Shown: positions 1 to 8,860 of the stretch, in pieces
Layout of the letters: each line of letters opens with the position of its first letter
How positions within the stretch are numbered: the stretch's first letter is position 1
DNA from: Rhodanobacteraceae bacterium
GTDB lineage: Bacteria; Pseudomonadota; Gammaproteobacteria; Xanthomonadales; Rhodanobacteraceae
NCBI GenBank assembly: GCA_016790075.1
Contig: JAEUPP010000049.1
Coordinates: forward strand, 1-64,000
DNA length: 64,000 nucleotides
Direction of reading: 5' to 3'
Notes under the pieces: model-generated
Databases searched by the model: none
What the model saw: only the letters and a program-made list of their open reading frames with translations
What the model was told of the DNA's origin: nothing
Position numbers and translations under genes: made by a program

Positions 1-3
1 GCA

Positions 4-31
4 GGCAATCCCGGCCTGGGCCGGGATTGCC
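4..31 (-). terminator. Hairpin downstream of the BNR/PKD gene
   Basis: Two perfectly complementary 13-base arms (4-16 and 19-31) are separated by two bases, just after the stop codon of the minus-strand gene at 48. No U-run can be confirmed because the window ends here, so it is a probable rather than certain intrinsic terminator. Confidence 0.5.
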
Positions 32-47
32 ATTCGTGCAATGACAG

Positions 48-2918
48 TTACGGTGTGAAGCTGCCGGTCAGGCTGGCGCCCGAATAGGCGGCGTAACCGT
101 TGAGCATCACGTAGTAAGTCCCCGCCTGCGCGGTCGTGATGTTGCAGGTCTCGTTGTTGCCACCCTGGAACGGACGGCAGTCGTAGCTGCTCAGGGTCGG
201 CGCTGAACCGAACTTGACATACAGGTCCGCATCACCCGTGCCACCGCTCAGGACGAACTTGAGGTTGGTCGCACCGGCCGGCACGGCCAGGGTGAAGGTC
301 TGGGTCGCATTGAGTGCACCCGACAGACCCGTACGCGGCACACCGTTCTGCAGAGCGCTGCCGCCGCCGCCGCCGGTGGTGTAGCTGCCGGTCAGGCTCA
401 GCCCCGAGAACGCCGCATAGGCACGCACCAGCACGTGGTAGGTACCGGCCTGGGCCGTGGCGATGTTGCAGGTTTCGGCATTGGTCGAACCATCCGACTT
501 GCAGTCATAGGTCGTCGTGGTCGGCGCGGAACCGAACTTCACATACAGGTCCGCATCCCCCGTGCCACCGCTGGTGACGAACTTCAGACCGGTTGCACCC
601 GCCGGCACCACCATGGTGTAGGCCAGGTTCACACCTGTTGCTGCGGCGAGTCCGGTCTTGGCCACGCCGTTCTGCAGCACCGTATCCGTCGGCGGCGCGG
701 TCACCGTGACCGAGCCCGACTTGGTGTTGCTGGCCCCACCGTTGTCGGTCACGGTCAGGGTGACCGTATAGGTGCCGGCGGCTGTATAGGTCTTGCTCGG
801 GTTGGTCGCGGTCGAGGTGGTGCTGTCGCCGAAGTTCCAGCTGCGCGAGGCAATCGTGCCGTCGGAATCGGTCGAGGTGTCGGTGAAGTTCGCGGTCAGG
901 CCGCTGACACTGGAGGTGAAGTTCGCCACCGGCGGCACATTGCCCGGGCCGCTGCTGACCGTGACCGAGGCGGTCTTGGTATTGGCCGCACCCGCGTTGT
1001 CCGTCACCGTCAGCGTGACCGTATAGGTACCGGCTGCGGCGTAGGTCTTGGTGGGATTGGTTGCGGTCGAGGTGGAGCCGTCGCCGAAGTTCCAGCTGCG
1101 CGAGGCGATGGTGCCGTCGCTGTCGGTCGAGGAGTCGGTGAAGTTGACCGTAAGGCCGTTGGCCGTACTGCTGAAGTTGGCTACGGGCGGCTGATTGCCT
1201 GTCGGGCCGGCAAAACCTCCTATGGCGTAAACGTCTTTGGATTCAGCGGTGCCACCGGATTCATCGCGGTTATCGGTGTAGATCGCCATGATCTCGTTAA
1301 GCGCGACATCCATGCCGTTGTAGTCACCCCACTCGAAACTGTCGGCGATATTGCGCGAGGTTACCGTGGTCAGGCGTTGCGCAGTACCCCAGGTCACACC
1401 ACCGTCCGTCGAGACCGCGTAGTAGATATCGGTCCCGCTACGGTTGCTCGAATGACGCGTGTCGTAGTACATCACGAACACCCGGCCGTTGCGGTCGACC
1501 GAGAGCCACTGGTTGAAGCGGTCGACCGTGCTGACGTCGCTGCTGGAATGCGGCGAGGAGATCTGCCAGGTCGCACCACCGTCACGCGAACGTGCGACGC
1601 GGATGATGGCGTGGTTCGCCGTCGCCGAGGTGTTGTTCTCCACCGTCGAGGTGTCGGTCCAGGAAACGTAGATGCTGTTGTTGAAGGAGCCGCCGGAACG
1701 GTCCGTGTCGACCGAGGTGTAGACGAAGGCGCGCCGCGCTTCCATCGCCGGAATCGGGAAGTCGAAATCGGCATTGGTCGTGCTCACCGTCGTCGCCGCG
1801 CCAAACGTCGCGCCGCCGTCGGTGGACTTGGACAGGCGGATGGCCTTGCCGACCGCTCCGCCCGATGTCGCCGGGTAGAAGAAGTACACATTGCCGGCCG
1901 TGTCGGATGTGATGTCGCTGCCGATGCCGCGGTTGCTGCCGTCTATCGTAATGGTCGATCCGAACGAAACGCCGCCATTGGTCGAGCGTGCGATCTTCTG
2001 GATATTGTTGTCGTGCCAGGAGACGTAGATATTGCCCTTGTGCGGCGACGACGCGTGCATGTCGACGTGGAGGTATTCCTTGTCGGATGTGTTCTGGTTG
2101 GACAGGGTCGCGCTGCGCGTCCAGCTGGCACCATTGTCTGTGGATCGATAGAAGTAGACATTTGTGCCACTTCCGACGACCGTCGAAAGTGCGCCTGCGT
2201 AGCCGACAGTGCCATCGGGCGACCAGCCGACCGTCGGGTCGCAGCAGGTGTCCGGGAGTGAGATCGCGCTGCCCCAGGTTACGCCGCCGTCGGTGGACCG
2301 CCACATTTTCTGGCCACCGCCAGGACCGTTGGTCCCGGCAATCACGATATTCGGGTTGACCGGATTGATGGCGACGGCTGACTCGGCAGCACCTGCCGGC
2401 GTGGTAATGCGCTTCTCGCCGCCAAGGAAGTTCTGGAAGATCTGACCGCGGCTGCTTTCCGCATCTCGTGCAGTTTCGTGCACGCGGAAGCGGCCACCGG
2501 TATCGGCGGTAATCGCGGTATAGGTAACGCCGTTGATGCGATAGCCCTGGTATTTCGCGAGGTAGCCGTTGAGCGCGCTACGCGGGTACTGCACCGGCCC
2601 GAACTTCGGCAGGTCTTTGTTCGCCTTGCGCATTTCAACACGGTAGAACACCGGAATCGCGATGATGGTGTCTGCTTCGCTCTTGGACAGTAGGGCGAGA
2701 TCCTCGGCGGTCAGGGCGTAGTTACGATCGTCCCACGGGCCCAGCGCCTGCAGCGCGGCGTAGTCGACGCGCTTGTCGACGCCTTTGGTTGCATCGATGG
2801 TGAACTCGACGGCGCGGCCAGCGACGGATTCTTCCTCGGCATAGCTTGCAGTGGTGAGGCCGCAGGCCAGTGCTGCAGCTACGAGCAGCGGCAGACGGCC
2901 GAACTTCGACGTTATCAT
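48..2918 (-). CDS. Secreted BNR-repeat (sialidase-fold) protein with two PKD and two PPC domains
   Basis: A 956-residue exported protein. The N-terminus is a signal peptide ending near SYAEE. Residues about 185-560 carry at least six Asp-box (BNR) motifs of the form STDGGxTW, as in sialidase-like beta-propellers. Two PKD domains follow (about 575-660 and 660-743, each with a WNFGD motif), then two pre-peptidase C-terminal (PPC) domains (about 750-850 and 862-956) with GDADLYVKFG motifs. PKD and PPC modules are usual on secreted hydrolases of Xanthomonadales and related gammaproteobacteria; PPC domains are often removed during maturation. I do not see the sialidase catalytic set with certainty, so the substrate is unknown. 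The start is set by GGAGAG five bases upstream of the ATG. Palindromes upstream (3139-3165) may regulate it. Confidence 0.85.
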   Translation of the reverse strand: MITSKFGRLPLLVAAALACGLTTASYAEEESVAGRAVEFTIDATKGVDKRVDYAALQALGPWDDRNYALTAEDLALLSKSEADTIIAIPVFYRVEMRKANKDLPKFGPVQYPRSALNGYLAKYQGYRINGVTYTAITADTGGRFRVHETARDAESSRGQIFQNFLGGEKRITTPAGAAESAVAINPVNPNIVIAGTNGPGGGQKMWRSTDGGVTWGSAISLPDTCCDPTVGWSPDGTVGYAGALSTVVGSGTNVYFYRSTDNGASWTRSATLSNQNTSDKEYLHVDMHASSPHKGNIYVSWHDNNIQKIARSTNGGVSFGSTITIDGSNRGIGSDITSDTAGNVYFFYPATSGGAVGKAIRLSKSTDGGATFGAATTVSTTNADFDFPIPAMEARRAFVYTSVDTDRSGGSFNNSIYVSWTDTSTVENNTSATANHAIIRVARSRDGGATWQISSPHSSSDVSTVDRFNQWLSVDRNGRVFVMYYDTRHSSNRSGTDIYYAVSTDGGVTWGTAQRLTTVTSRNIADSFEWGDYNGMDVALNEIMAIYTDNRDESGGTAESKDVYAIGGFAGPTGNQPPVANFSSTANGLTVNFTDSSTDSDGTIASRSWNFGDGSTSTATNPTKTYAAAGTYTVTLTVTDNAGAANTKTASVTVSSGPGNVPPVANFTSSVSGLTANFTDTSTDSDGTIASRSWNFGDSTTSTATNPSKTYTAAGTYTVTLTVTDNGGASNTKSGSVTVTAPPTDTVLQNGVAKTGLAAATGVNLAYTMVVPAGATGLKFVTSGGTGDADLYVKFGSAPTTTTYDCKSDGSTNAETCNIATAQAGTYHVLVRAYAAFSGLSLTGSYTTGGGGGSALQNGVPRTGLSGALNATQTFTLAVPAGATNLKFVLSGGTGDADLYVKFGSAPTLSSYDCRPFQGGNNETCNITTAQAGTYYVMLNGYAAYSGASLTGSFTP

Positions 2919-3664
2919 TTACTCTCTCCATTTGTGCACAAATTCGCCGGAATGGCCCGGCGCCTCCCGGCGCGAACGAACGTTTGATGGCACCGGAGCC
3001 GTAGGCTCCGGGTGGATGCCGTCACAAGTTCTTCGCGCCCCCGAAATGGCAGTTGCCAACTGTGATATCGGCGTAGCTGCCGGTGCCGCGCTTCCCCCGA
3101 AGCGCGAGCGGGCGATTGTTTACAGGATGATTCGTGCTCGGTCTATAGACCGACGTCTAGACGTCTAAAAGTCTGACTGTGCGACTGCACCATTTTTTCC
3201 GCCCGAATTTCGGGCTTGGTCGGGCCAAGAAGGCACAAGGCGCGAAAACTGTGCTCGTATTGGCGTTTGGCGCTCGTTTCAGCGGAAGCCTGCAGCACGC
3301 AGGTCATGTGTGCGGTGCATCAAAACAGAAGCCCTGCCATGCTCAGCTTCAACCCGTTCCGCTGCCGGTCCAGCCGCTTTTTGTTCGCTGTTGCGCTGGC
3401 GCAGCCCGTCTTTGCCGGTGATATCACGGCGCATACGACGGCTCCCGCCTCGCCCAGGCCAAAGACAACTTGCCCTCGGTGGGAGGGGTTTTGCCTCTCG
3501 CTAAGGCAAATAACGTCGCCAACGAGCCCGGCGAAGATTGATCGACTGCGGCGATGATCACTGCCCGCAGCAGGGGGTGATGCAGTGACGAGCCTGCCGC
3601 GCCTGCACTGGCTTTCCGTAGCGGCAATTTCCAAACAGCGCGTTCACCGCTATTGTCCCAGGCT
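2919..3664. other. Intergenic region without a convincing gene
   Basis: About 745 bases between the divergent BNR protein and lpxH. It holds a hairpin (arms 2993-3000 and 3004-3011), the palindrome cluster at 3139-3165, and a weak 72-codon frame at 3339-3557 that starts like a signal peptide (LFAVALAQPVFAG). Downstream of that leader another frame (from 3431) reads more like protein, so this could be a frameshifted remnant of a secreted protein, but support is thin. Confidence 0.5.
3139..3165. promoter_or_regulatory. Cluster of perfect palindromes built from GTCT/AGAC half-sites
   Basis: Two perfect 14-base palindromes overlap by one base: CGGTCTATAGACCG (3139-3152) and GACGTCTAGACGTC (3152-3165). 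A further GTCT follows at 3171. They lie about 220 bases upstream of the minus-strand BNR gene and 500 bases upstream of lpxH. The arrangement resembles an operator for a dimeric regulator; which gene it serves is not clear. Confidence 0.4.
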
Positions 3665-4393
3665 ATGTCCGCCGTTCTCTTTATCTCCGATCTGCACCTC
3701 GACGACACTCGGCCGCGTGTGACCGAGCTGCTGCTGCAGTTTTTGCGTGGCGAGGCACGAGAGGCGCAGGCGCTGTACCTGCTCGGTGATGTGTTTGAAA
3801 GCTGGGTAGGTGATGACGATGACTCAAGGCTGGCGCTCGACGTGCAGCAAGCGCTGGCCGAGCTCACGCGTAGCGGGGTCGAGGCCTATTTCATGGCCGG
3901 CAACCGTGATTTCCTCGTCGGTGATGCCTTCGCTGCGCGCAGCGGCGTCGTGCTGCTGCCGGATCCGGCGGTGATAACCCTGGGGGGCGTGCCGACCTTG
4001 CTTATGCATGGCGATACGCTGTGCACCGACGATCTGGCTTATCAGAAATTCCGCGTCCAGGTACGTGACCCGGCCTGGCAGAGCGCCTTTCTCGCACAAC
4101 CGCTTGCGCAGCGCCGTGCCTTCGCCGCGCGCGCGCGCGAGCAGAGCCGGCAGCACACAGGTGCGGCCATGGCGCAAATCATGGATGTAACGCAAGCGGC
4201 GGTACACAGCGTGTTACAGGCCCACGGTGTCACTCGCCTGATCCACGGCCATACGCATAGGCCCGCATGCCACCACGTCGAACTTGAGAGCAGCAGCGCG
4301 GAGCGCATCGTGCTCGGCGACTGGTACGATCAGGGCAGTGTATTGCGCGCAGAAGACGGCCGGCTCGCGTTGGAGACGCGTGCACTGCCCTGA
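3665..4393 (+). CDS. lpxH: UDP-2,3-diacylglucosamine diphosphatase
   Basis: Cleaves UDP-2,3-diacylglucosamine to lipid X and UMP, the fourth step of lipid A synthesis, at the inner face of the cytoplasmic membrane. The 242-residue product has the calcineurin-like metallophosphatase signature in order: SDLHLDD near the N-terminus, LGDVFESWVGDD, AGNRDFLVG, LMHGDTLCTDD, and IHGHTHRPA. These are the metal-binding Asp, His and Asn residues of LpxH, and the length is normal for the family. A TTG twelve bases upstream (3653) is in frame, but the ATG at 3665 matches the family N-terminus (MSAVLFISDLHL). The convergent GNAT gene ends 14 bases after its stop. Confidence 0.95.
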   Translation: MSAVLFISDLHLDDTRPRVTELLLQFLRGEAREAQALYLLGDVFESWVGDDDDSRLALDVQQALAELTRSGVEAYFMAGNRDFLVGDAFAARSGVVLLPDPAVITLGGVPTLLMHGDTLCTDDLAYQKFRVQVRDPAWQSAFLAQPLAQRRAFAARAREQSRQHTGAAMAQIMDVTQAAVHSVLQAHGVTRLIHGHTHRPACHHVELESSSAERIVLGDWYDQGSVLRAEDGRLALETRALP

Positions 4394-4407
4394 GCGCGCA
4401 CTGTCGT

Positions 4408-4965
4408 TCAGCGCAGGAACTCGCGCGCGAGCAGGCCGTACAGCGCTGTGTCGCAAACTTCGCCGTTCACCTGCCAGCGTTCGCGCAGATAGCCCTCGCG
4501 CCGGAAACCCAGGCGCTCGACCAGGCGGCACGACGGTTCGTTGCGCGGATCGATATCGGCTTCGATGCGGCCGAGTTCCAGTGCGTCAATGGCGTAGCTC
4601 AGTGAGGCGCGCAGAGCCTCCTGCGCGTAGCCCTGACCCCAGTGCGGAGAACTCAGCTGGTAGCCGATCTCGGCGCGTCGCTGTGCGCGGTTGACCGAGT
4701 ACAGTGTGGTGAGGCCGAGCAACTCGCCGCTGCGGCGCGAGGTGATAGCCCAGGGCCAGATTTCTTCCCGTTCACCGAGGTGGCGGCGTTGCTCGAACCA
4801 GTCCTGCGCCTGCTGTCGCTGGGTCCAGGGCGCGAAACTCCAGTACCGCATGGCGCGTGTATCGGAGTGCAACCGGTAGATTGCATCGAGATCGCTGCGC
4901 CATACCGTGCGCAGGCACAGGCGCGTAGTCTCAAGCTCTGGTACAGGACTCAAGCTATCGTTCAT
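4408..4965 (-). CDS. GNAT-family N-acetyltransferase (RimJ/RimL-like)
   Basis: A 185-residue acetyltransferase of the GNAT_3 (RimJ/RimL) type, which uses acetyl-CoA to acetylate an amine such as a protein N-terminus or a small molecule. Visible landmarks are the opening LETTRLCLR strand, the middle IGYQLSSPHWGQGYAQEAL segment that forms the acetyl-CoA pyrophosphate loop, and the closing SCRLVERLGFRREGYLRE segment. The start at 4965 is preferred over 5013 because the family normally begins near MNDSLSPVPELET and GGAG precedes it. The substrate cannot be told from the sequence. Confidence 0.88.
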   Translation of the reverse strand: MNDSLSPVPELETTRLCLRTVWRSDLDAIYRLHSDTRAMRYWSFAPWTQRQQAQDWFEQRRHLGEREEIWPWAITSRRSGELLGLTTLYSVNRAQRRAEIGYQLSSPHWGQGYAQEALRASLSYAIDALELGRIEADIDPRNEPSCRLVERLGFRREGYLRERWQVNGEVCDTALYGLLAREFLR

Positions 4966-5089
4966 TGCAGAGGCTCCGGGACGAGCGCGGATAATGCCGC
5001 GCAGGTGCCACAATCAGCCAGCGTCGCAGCCGTTGTAGCGGCGCAGGCCTGCTACAGTCGGCGCCAGCAACGAGTGCAGGGAGCAAGGC

Positions 5090-6268
5090 ATGGCTACCGT
5101 ACTGATCCCGGGCATCAAAGGCAGCGAACTCGCCGACAGCTATCCGCTGGACTGGCCGGTGCGCTGGAGCCTTGAAGACATGGTCTTCGGCGATGCATTC
5201 GAGAACCCGCTCGATTTCGCTCTGCTGGATGGCCGCTACGAGGCCAACGATGGTCATCGCATGTTGCCATCGCGCCCCATCCGCTATGCCTACGGGGAAA
5301 TGGTTGGCAAGCTGCGCGCCTGGAAACCGGCGCAATCCCTGTATGTGTTCACCTATGACTGGCGCCGGCCCATCGAGCATGCGGCACAGAAACTGCTGGA
5401 GTTCTGCGACGAGCTGCAAGGGCGCCAGGCTCGCCTCAAACGTTCGACCGAGCTGAATTTCGTTACGCACAGCATGGGCGGGCTCGTACTGCGCGCCATG
5501 TTGGCGCTGCGCAATCGCTCGCAACCGTTTGCCGGCATAGGTCGCGTGGTCTTTATCGCGCCGCCGTTCCGCGGCTCGGTGGCGGCGGCACAAATGCTGG
5601 TGGCGGGCGAGCGCGATGGCTGGTTCGGCACCGACGAGGACTACCGCAAGATCGCACGCAGCTTTCCCTCGGTCTATCAGATGACGCCGCATTTCGCCGG
5701 CTGCAGCGTCGACGAGCAGGGAGCTCAGGTCGATCTGTTCGACGCGGCCAACTGGCAGGCTAATGTGCGCGACGGCAGCGGCGGCTTCGACGCGCGTTTT
5801 GTCGCCGATGCCGAGGCCTTCGCCCGTGGCGGGCGACGCGACGGCGGCAGCAGGCCCGCAGCCCTGCTTGACGATGCAGCGCTCGCCACGAATGCGGAAA
5901 ACCTGCTGATCCTTCAGGGCGTAGGGGTGCCCACCGCCTATCAGTTCACCGTGCAGCGGGCGAACCCCAACAATCCGAACTGGTTCGACTTTGCCGGCGC
6001 ACGCAAGGACGAACTCGGCGACGGCCGTGTGCATCTGCGCAGCTCTGCCGTGGCCGGCGTCACGCTCGCGGCGTTTACCGGCGCGCTAGACCACGGCCGT
6101 GTCTGCCGCGACACGCGCGTGATCAACACCGTGTCACTGTGGCTTGAAGGCAAGCGCGCGCTGAAGATGCTGCCGCGGGGGCCGGACCATCCGGCCGAGC
6201 GTCGTGGGCGCAGCTACTTCGGTATCTGGAGTGGGGATATTGAGAGTCTTGCCACGCATATAAGCTGA
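5090..6268 (+). CDS. LCAT/lipase-like alpha/beta hydrolase
   Basis: A 392-residue alpha/beta hydrolase resembling lecithin:cholesterol acyltransferase and related lipases. The first strand carries the PGIKGSEL oxyanion motif; the nucleophile elbow is THSMGG with Ser128; DGRVHLRSS near residue 310 and ALDHG near 330 are good candidates for the acid and histidine of the triad. There is no signal peptide, so it is probably cytoplasmic. GGGAG precedes the ATG. The GNAT gene on the other strand converges on its stop with one base between. Probable substrate: an ester lipid; not determinable here. Confidence 0.82.
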   Translation: MATVLIPGIKGSELADSYPLDWPVRWSLEDMVFGDAFENPLDFALLDGRYEANDGHRMLPSRPIRYAYGEMVGKLRAWKPAQSLYVFTYDWRRPIEHAAQKLLEFCDELQGRQARLKRSTELNFVTHSMGGLVLRAMLALRNRSQPFAGIGRVVFIAPPFRGSVAAAQMLVAGERDGWFGTDEDYRKIARSFPSVYQMTPHFAGCSVDEQGAQVDLFDAANWQANVRDGSGGFDARFVADAEAFARGGRRDGGSRPAALLDDAALATNAENLLILQGVGVPTAYQFTVQRANPNNPNWFDFAGARKDELGDGRVHLRSSAVAGVTLAAFTGALDHGRVCRDTRVINTVSLWLEGKRALKMLPRGPDHPAERRGRSYFGIWSGDIESLATHIS

Positions 6269-6269
6269 A

Positions 6270-6704
6270 TTACCAGGTCCGTGCATAACGCCGGCCCGTG
6301 AGCAGATAGCCCAGTCGTTCGTAGAAGGCGTGTGCGACATCGCGATGGCTGGCTGTCGTGACGACAAGTCGCCGTGCGCCATGTTGTTCGGCCCAGGCCT
6401 CGGCTGCAGCAACAAGTGCGCGGCCGACGCCGCTGCTGCGTGCGGTCGCTGCGATCACCAGCAAGCTCAGTTGTACCGAGGGTTCATCGCGGTTGAGCGC
6501 GTAATGTGCGTGCGCGGTTGCCAATCCGCAGAGGCTGTCGCTGCGGCAGGCGACCAGTGCAATCGCCTGCGCGTCGTCCGTGAATCGGGCGAGTCGCAGG
6601 CCAACCTGCGCGGCGTTCGCCGGATAACCCAGTTCGTCAAGCAGCGCGGCCAGTGCATCCGCGTCGGCAGTACAGGCGGGGCGAATGGCGACGCTATCGT
6701 TCAT
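6270..6704 (-). CDS. GNAT-family N-acetyltransferase
   Basis: A 144-residue single-domain GNAT enzyme. The sequence opens with IRPACTADADALAALLDELGY, and the acetyl-CoA site reads VIAATARSSGVGRALVAAAE, matching the Q/RxxGxG/A consensus. It ends with ASHRDVAHAFYERLGYL, typical of the last helix and strand. The start at 6704 has AGGAAA ten bases upstream; the 74 residues of open frame before it show no family similarity. It converges with the lipase-like gene. Substrate unknown. Confidence 0.85.
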   Translation of the reverse strand: MNDSVAIRPACTADADALAALLDELGYPANAAQVGLRLARFTDDAQAIALVACRSDSLCGLATAHAHYALNRDEPSVQLSLLVIAATARSSGVGRALVAAAEAWAEQHGARRLVVTTASHRDVAHAFYERLGYLLTGRRYARTW

Positions 6705-6856
6705 ATCCGTATTTCCTGTCAGGGCGCATGTGCATGATGCCGTATTGCCTGCTCTTGAATGCCGGTTGCACGGACGAGCAGTGTTCATGTGCCGTCGGAT
6801 AAGTTCGCTGCCGGCCTTTTCCCTCCCGCTATTCCAACTCGAATTTGAGGCGATCC

Positions 6857-7849
6857 ATGCGCGCTGCCCTGCTTGGCTGTCTGCTGTTTGCGTCCACACT
6901 CGTCCACGCTGCAGAACTGCCGCCACCTGCGCCGGCCGCCGTGCTCGAAACCGTGGTCGTCAGCGGCGAGCAGCCAGGGCCTGGACTCTGGCGTGTGACC
7001 AAGGACGATCATGTGCTCTGGGTGCTAGGTACCTTGTCGCCGCTGCCCAAGCGCATGGAGTGGGTCTCGCGCGAGGTCGAGCGCGTGGTCGCCGGGGCGC
7101 AGCGGGTACTGCTCTCGCCGCAGGCATCGGTCGACATCGAGGGTGGGGCGTTGGCCGGCGTATTCCTGTTGCCTAGCCTGCTCAAGGCGCGTAACAACCC
7201 GGACAAGCAGCGGCTTTCTGATGTGGTGCCGGCCGAGCTCTATGCCCGCTGGCTGCCGCTCAAACGCAAGTACATAGGCAGCAGCGGCGCGGTTGAAAAA
7301 CGCCGGCCGATTTTCGCCGCACTGGAGCTTTACGAACAAGCTACCGAAAGTGCTGGCTTGCGCCTCAATAGCCGCGTCGGTGATACGGTAGAAAAACTCG
7401 CGAAAAAGCACCGGGTCGCTACCGAGCGGCCTAGCATCAAGATCAAGCTCGCCGCGCCACGCCAGGTCCTGCGCGAATTCTCTCGCTCGGAGCTCGACGA
7501 TCTGGACTGCCTGCGCAAGACGGTCGAACGTCTTGAAACCGACCTGCCCGCCATGCAATTGCGCGCCAACGCCTGGGCGGTCGGTGATATCGAGGCGCTG
7601 CGCGCGTTGCCGTTCGTCGATCAGGGCCAGGCTTGCCGCGACGCCATGCTGCGCAACAGCGCCGTGCAGGAGCACGGGATGGGCGACATCAACGAGCGTG
7701 TTGCCGCCGTCTGGCTGGCGGCAGCGGAGGCGACCTTGCGCGACAACACGGTATCGCTCGCCGTGCTCCCGATCGGCGAAATCCTCGGCGAGGATGGTTA
7801 TATCGCAACGCTGCGCGCGCGCGGCTACCAGGTCGAGGCGCCACTGTAG
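6857..7849 (+). CDS. TraB/GumN-family exported protein
   Basis: A 330-residue exported protein of the TraB/GumN family (PF01963). A signal peptide (ALLGCLLFASTLVHAAE) is followed by the typical LWRVTKDDHVLWVLGTLSPLP stretch, a variant of the family's WxVxxxxGxxxYLlGTiH opening, and a C-terminal VLPIGEILGEDGYIATLRARGYQVE segment like the family's closing G-E-DGL..L...GY. In other members a histidine replaces the Ser in GT(L)S, so a putative metal ligand is changed here. The ATG at 6857 with GAGG eight bases upstream is preferred to the TTG at 6845. The molecular role of the family is poorly known. Confidence 0.82.
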   Translation: MRAALLGCLLFASTLVHAAELPPPAPAAVLETVVVSGEQPGPGLWRVTKDDHVLWVLGTLSPLPKRMEWVSREVERVVAGAQRVLLSPQASVDIEGGALAGVFLLPSLLKARNNPDKQRLSDVVPAELYARWLPLKRKYIGSSGAVEKRRPIFAALELYEQATESAGLRLNSRVGDTVEKLAKKHRVATERPSIKIKLAAPRQVLREFSRSELDDLDCLRKTVERLETDLPAMQLRANAWAVGDIEALRALPFVDQGQACRDAMLRNSAVQEHGMGDINERVAAVWLAAAEATLRDNTVSLAVLPIGEILGEDGYIATLRARGYQVEAPL

Positions 7850-7867
7850 CCGAACGCAAGCACCGCG

Positions 7868-8656
7868 CTATGCAAACACCACCATGCTCTGCCGGCTTAG
7901 CGCCACAGCGCGGCCATCGGGTGCAATGATCCAGGTTGACTGGCTGGTATAGCCGTCGCCAGCGGCGACGAGTTCAGCGCCGATCTGCCAGCCTTGCAAC
8001 GGCTGGGTTGTGTAGTCCTCGACGAGGAGTTCCAGCATCCAGGTCAGCGAACTGCCGGGTACGGCGCTGTCCATCCAGGACAGCGCGACCGGCGGCACGA
8101 AGTCGGCGATGGCCAGCAGGTGCCATTCGGTCGTGGTGCCCTCGTCGTGCAGGTCCAGCGAATAGCGGTTCGTATGTACTGGCGTGTTGGCGAACGGCAG
8201 CGCACCTTCATGCAGAGTAACGCCGAAGTGCTGCAGGAAGTTGGGCGTATTGCCGGGCAGGAAAGGCAGCCCTGTGCTGGTGCCCGTTTCATGTAGGCGA
8301 TCAATCGGTAGTTCGCGCTGCACGCGCGAAGGGCGACCGCTGCCGAATACGCCGATCGCCAACGCGAGCAGCGCGCCGCTTCCGTCTTCGATGCGTGCCT
8401 GTATGTGCTGCGTACTCTTGCCGCTGCGTAGCAAGACGGCTACAGCGCGTACCGTGCCCATGGGGACTGGGGCAATAAAGGTCATCTGCAAGGTGCGCAG
8501 TGGCAGATCTGGCGCCAGCGAACGCATGGCGGCGACCGCGATGGCGGCCTGCAGGCCGCCAAACACGCTGCGGCCCTGCATCCAGTCATCGCTGACCTCG
8601 ACCTGTATGCGGTTGTCAGTGTGCACGACGGAGCGGATCAGTTCTGTCAATCTCAT
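7868..8656 (-). CDS. Acyl-CoA thioesterase-like hotdog protein
   Basis: A 262-residue protein with a double-hotdog fold of the TesB-like thioesterase superfamily. The N-terminal hotdog has the characteristic WMQGRSVFGGLQAAIAV helix and RTLQMTFIAPVP strand; the C-terminal half contains PVALSWMDSAVPGSSLTWMLEL, corresponding to the second hotdog with the Asp expected in this family, and ends with GRAVALSRQSMVVF. It likely hydrolyses acyl-CoA esters in the cytoplasm. The longest frame starts at 8821, but the ATG at 8656 begins the first recognisable strand. Confidence 0.85.
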   Translation of the reverse strand: MRLTELIRSVVHTDNRIQVEVSDDWMQGRSVFGGLQAAIAVAAMRSLAPDLPLRTLQMTFIAPVPMGTVRAVAVLLRSGKSTQHIQARIEDGSGALLALAIGVFGSGRPSRVQRELPIDRLHETGTSTGLPFLPGNTPNFLQHFGVTLHEGALPFANTPVHTNRYSLDLHDEGTTTEWHLLAIADFVPPVALSWMDSAVPGSSLTWMLELLVEDYTTQPLQGWQIGAELVAAGDGYTSQSTWIIAPDGRAVALSRQSMVVFA

Positions 8657-8860
8657 TACAATGTTCCACAGCAAGGGATTGGCCGAGCTTAGCGCAGGGC
8701 AGTACGTGCCGCCCGGAGGCGAAAACGCCATCCGCTGGCGATCTGGTGCATCTTGCTGCTGAGGTTGTTCGTTGTGGGCCTCGCCAGGCGTTTCACAATT
8801 TTTGCGATGTTGCGTGGACAAGCGGCGTCGCCACGCCCAGATCGTTGATGGAGCCTCTGC

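Noticed and set aside
435-2261. Long plus-strand open frame of 608 codons opposite the BNR/PKD gene
   Set aside because: It mirrors the minus-strand gene in a GC-rich genome; the translation is arginine- and glycine-rich with no domain, while the minus frame has a signal peptide, BNR, PKD and PPC domains.
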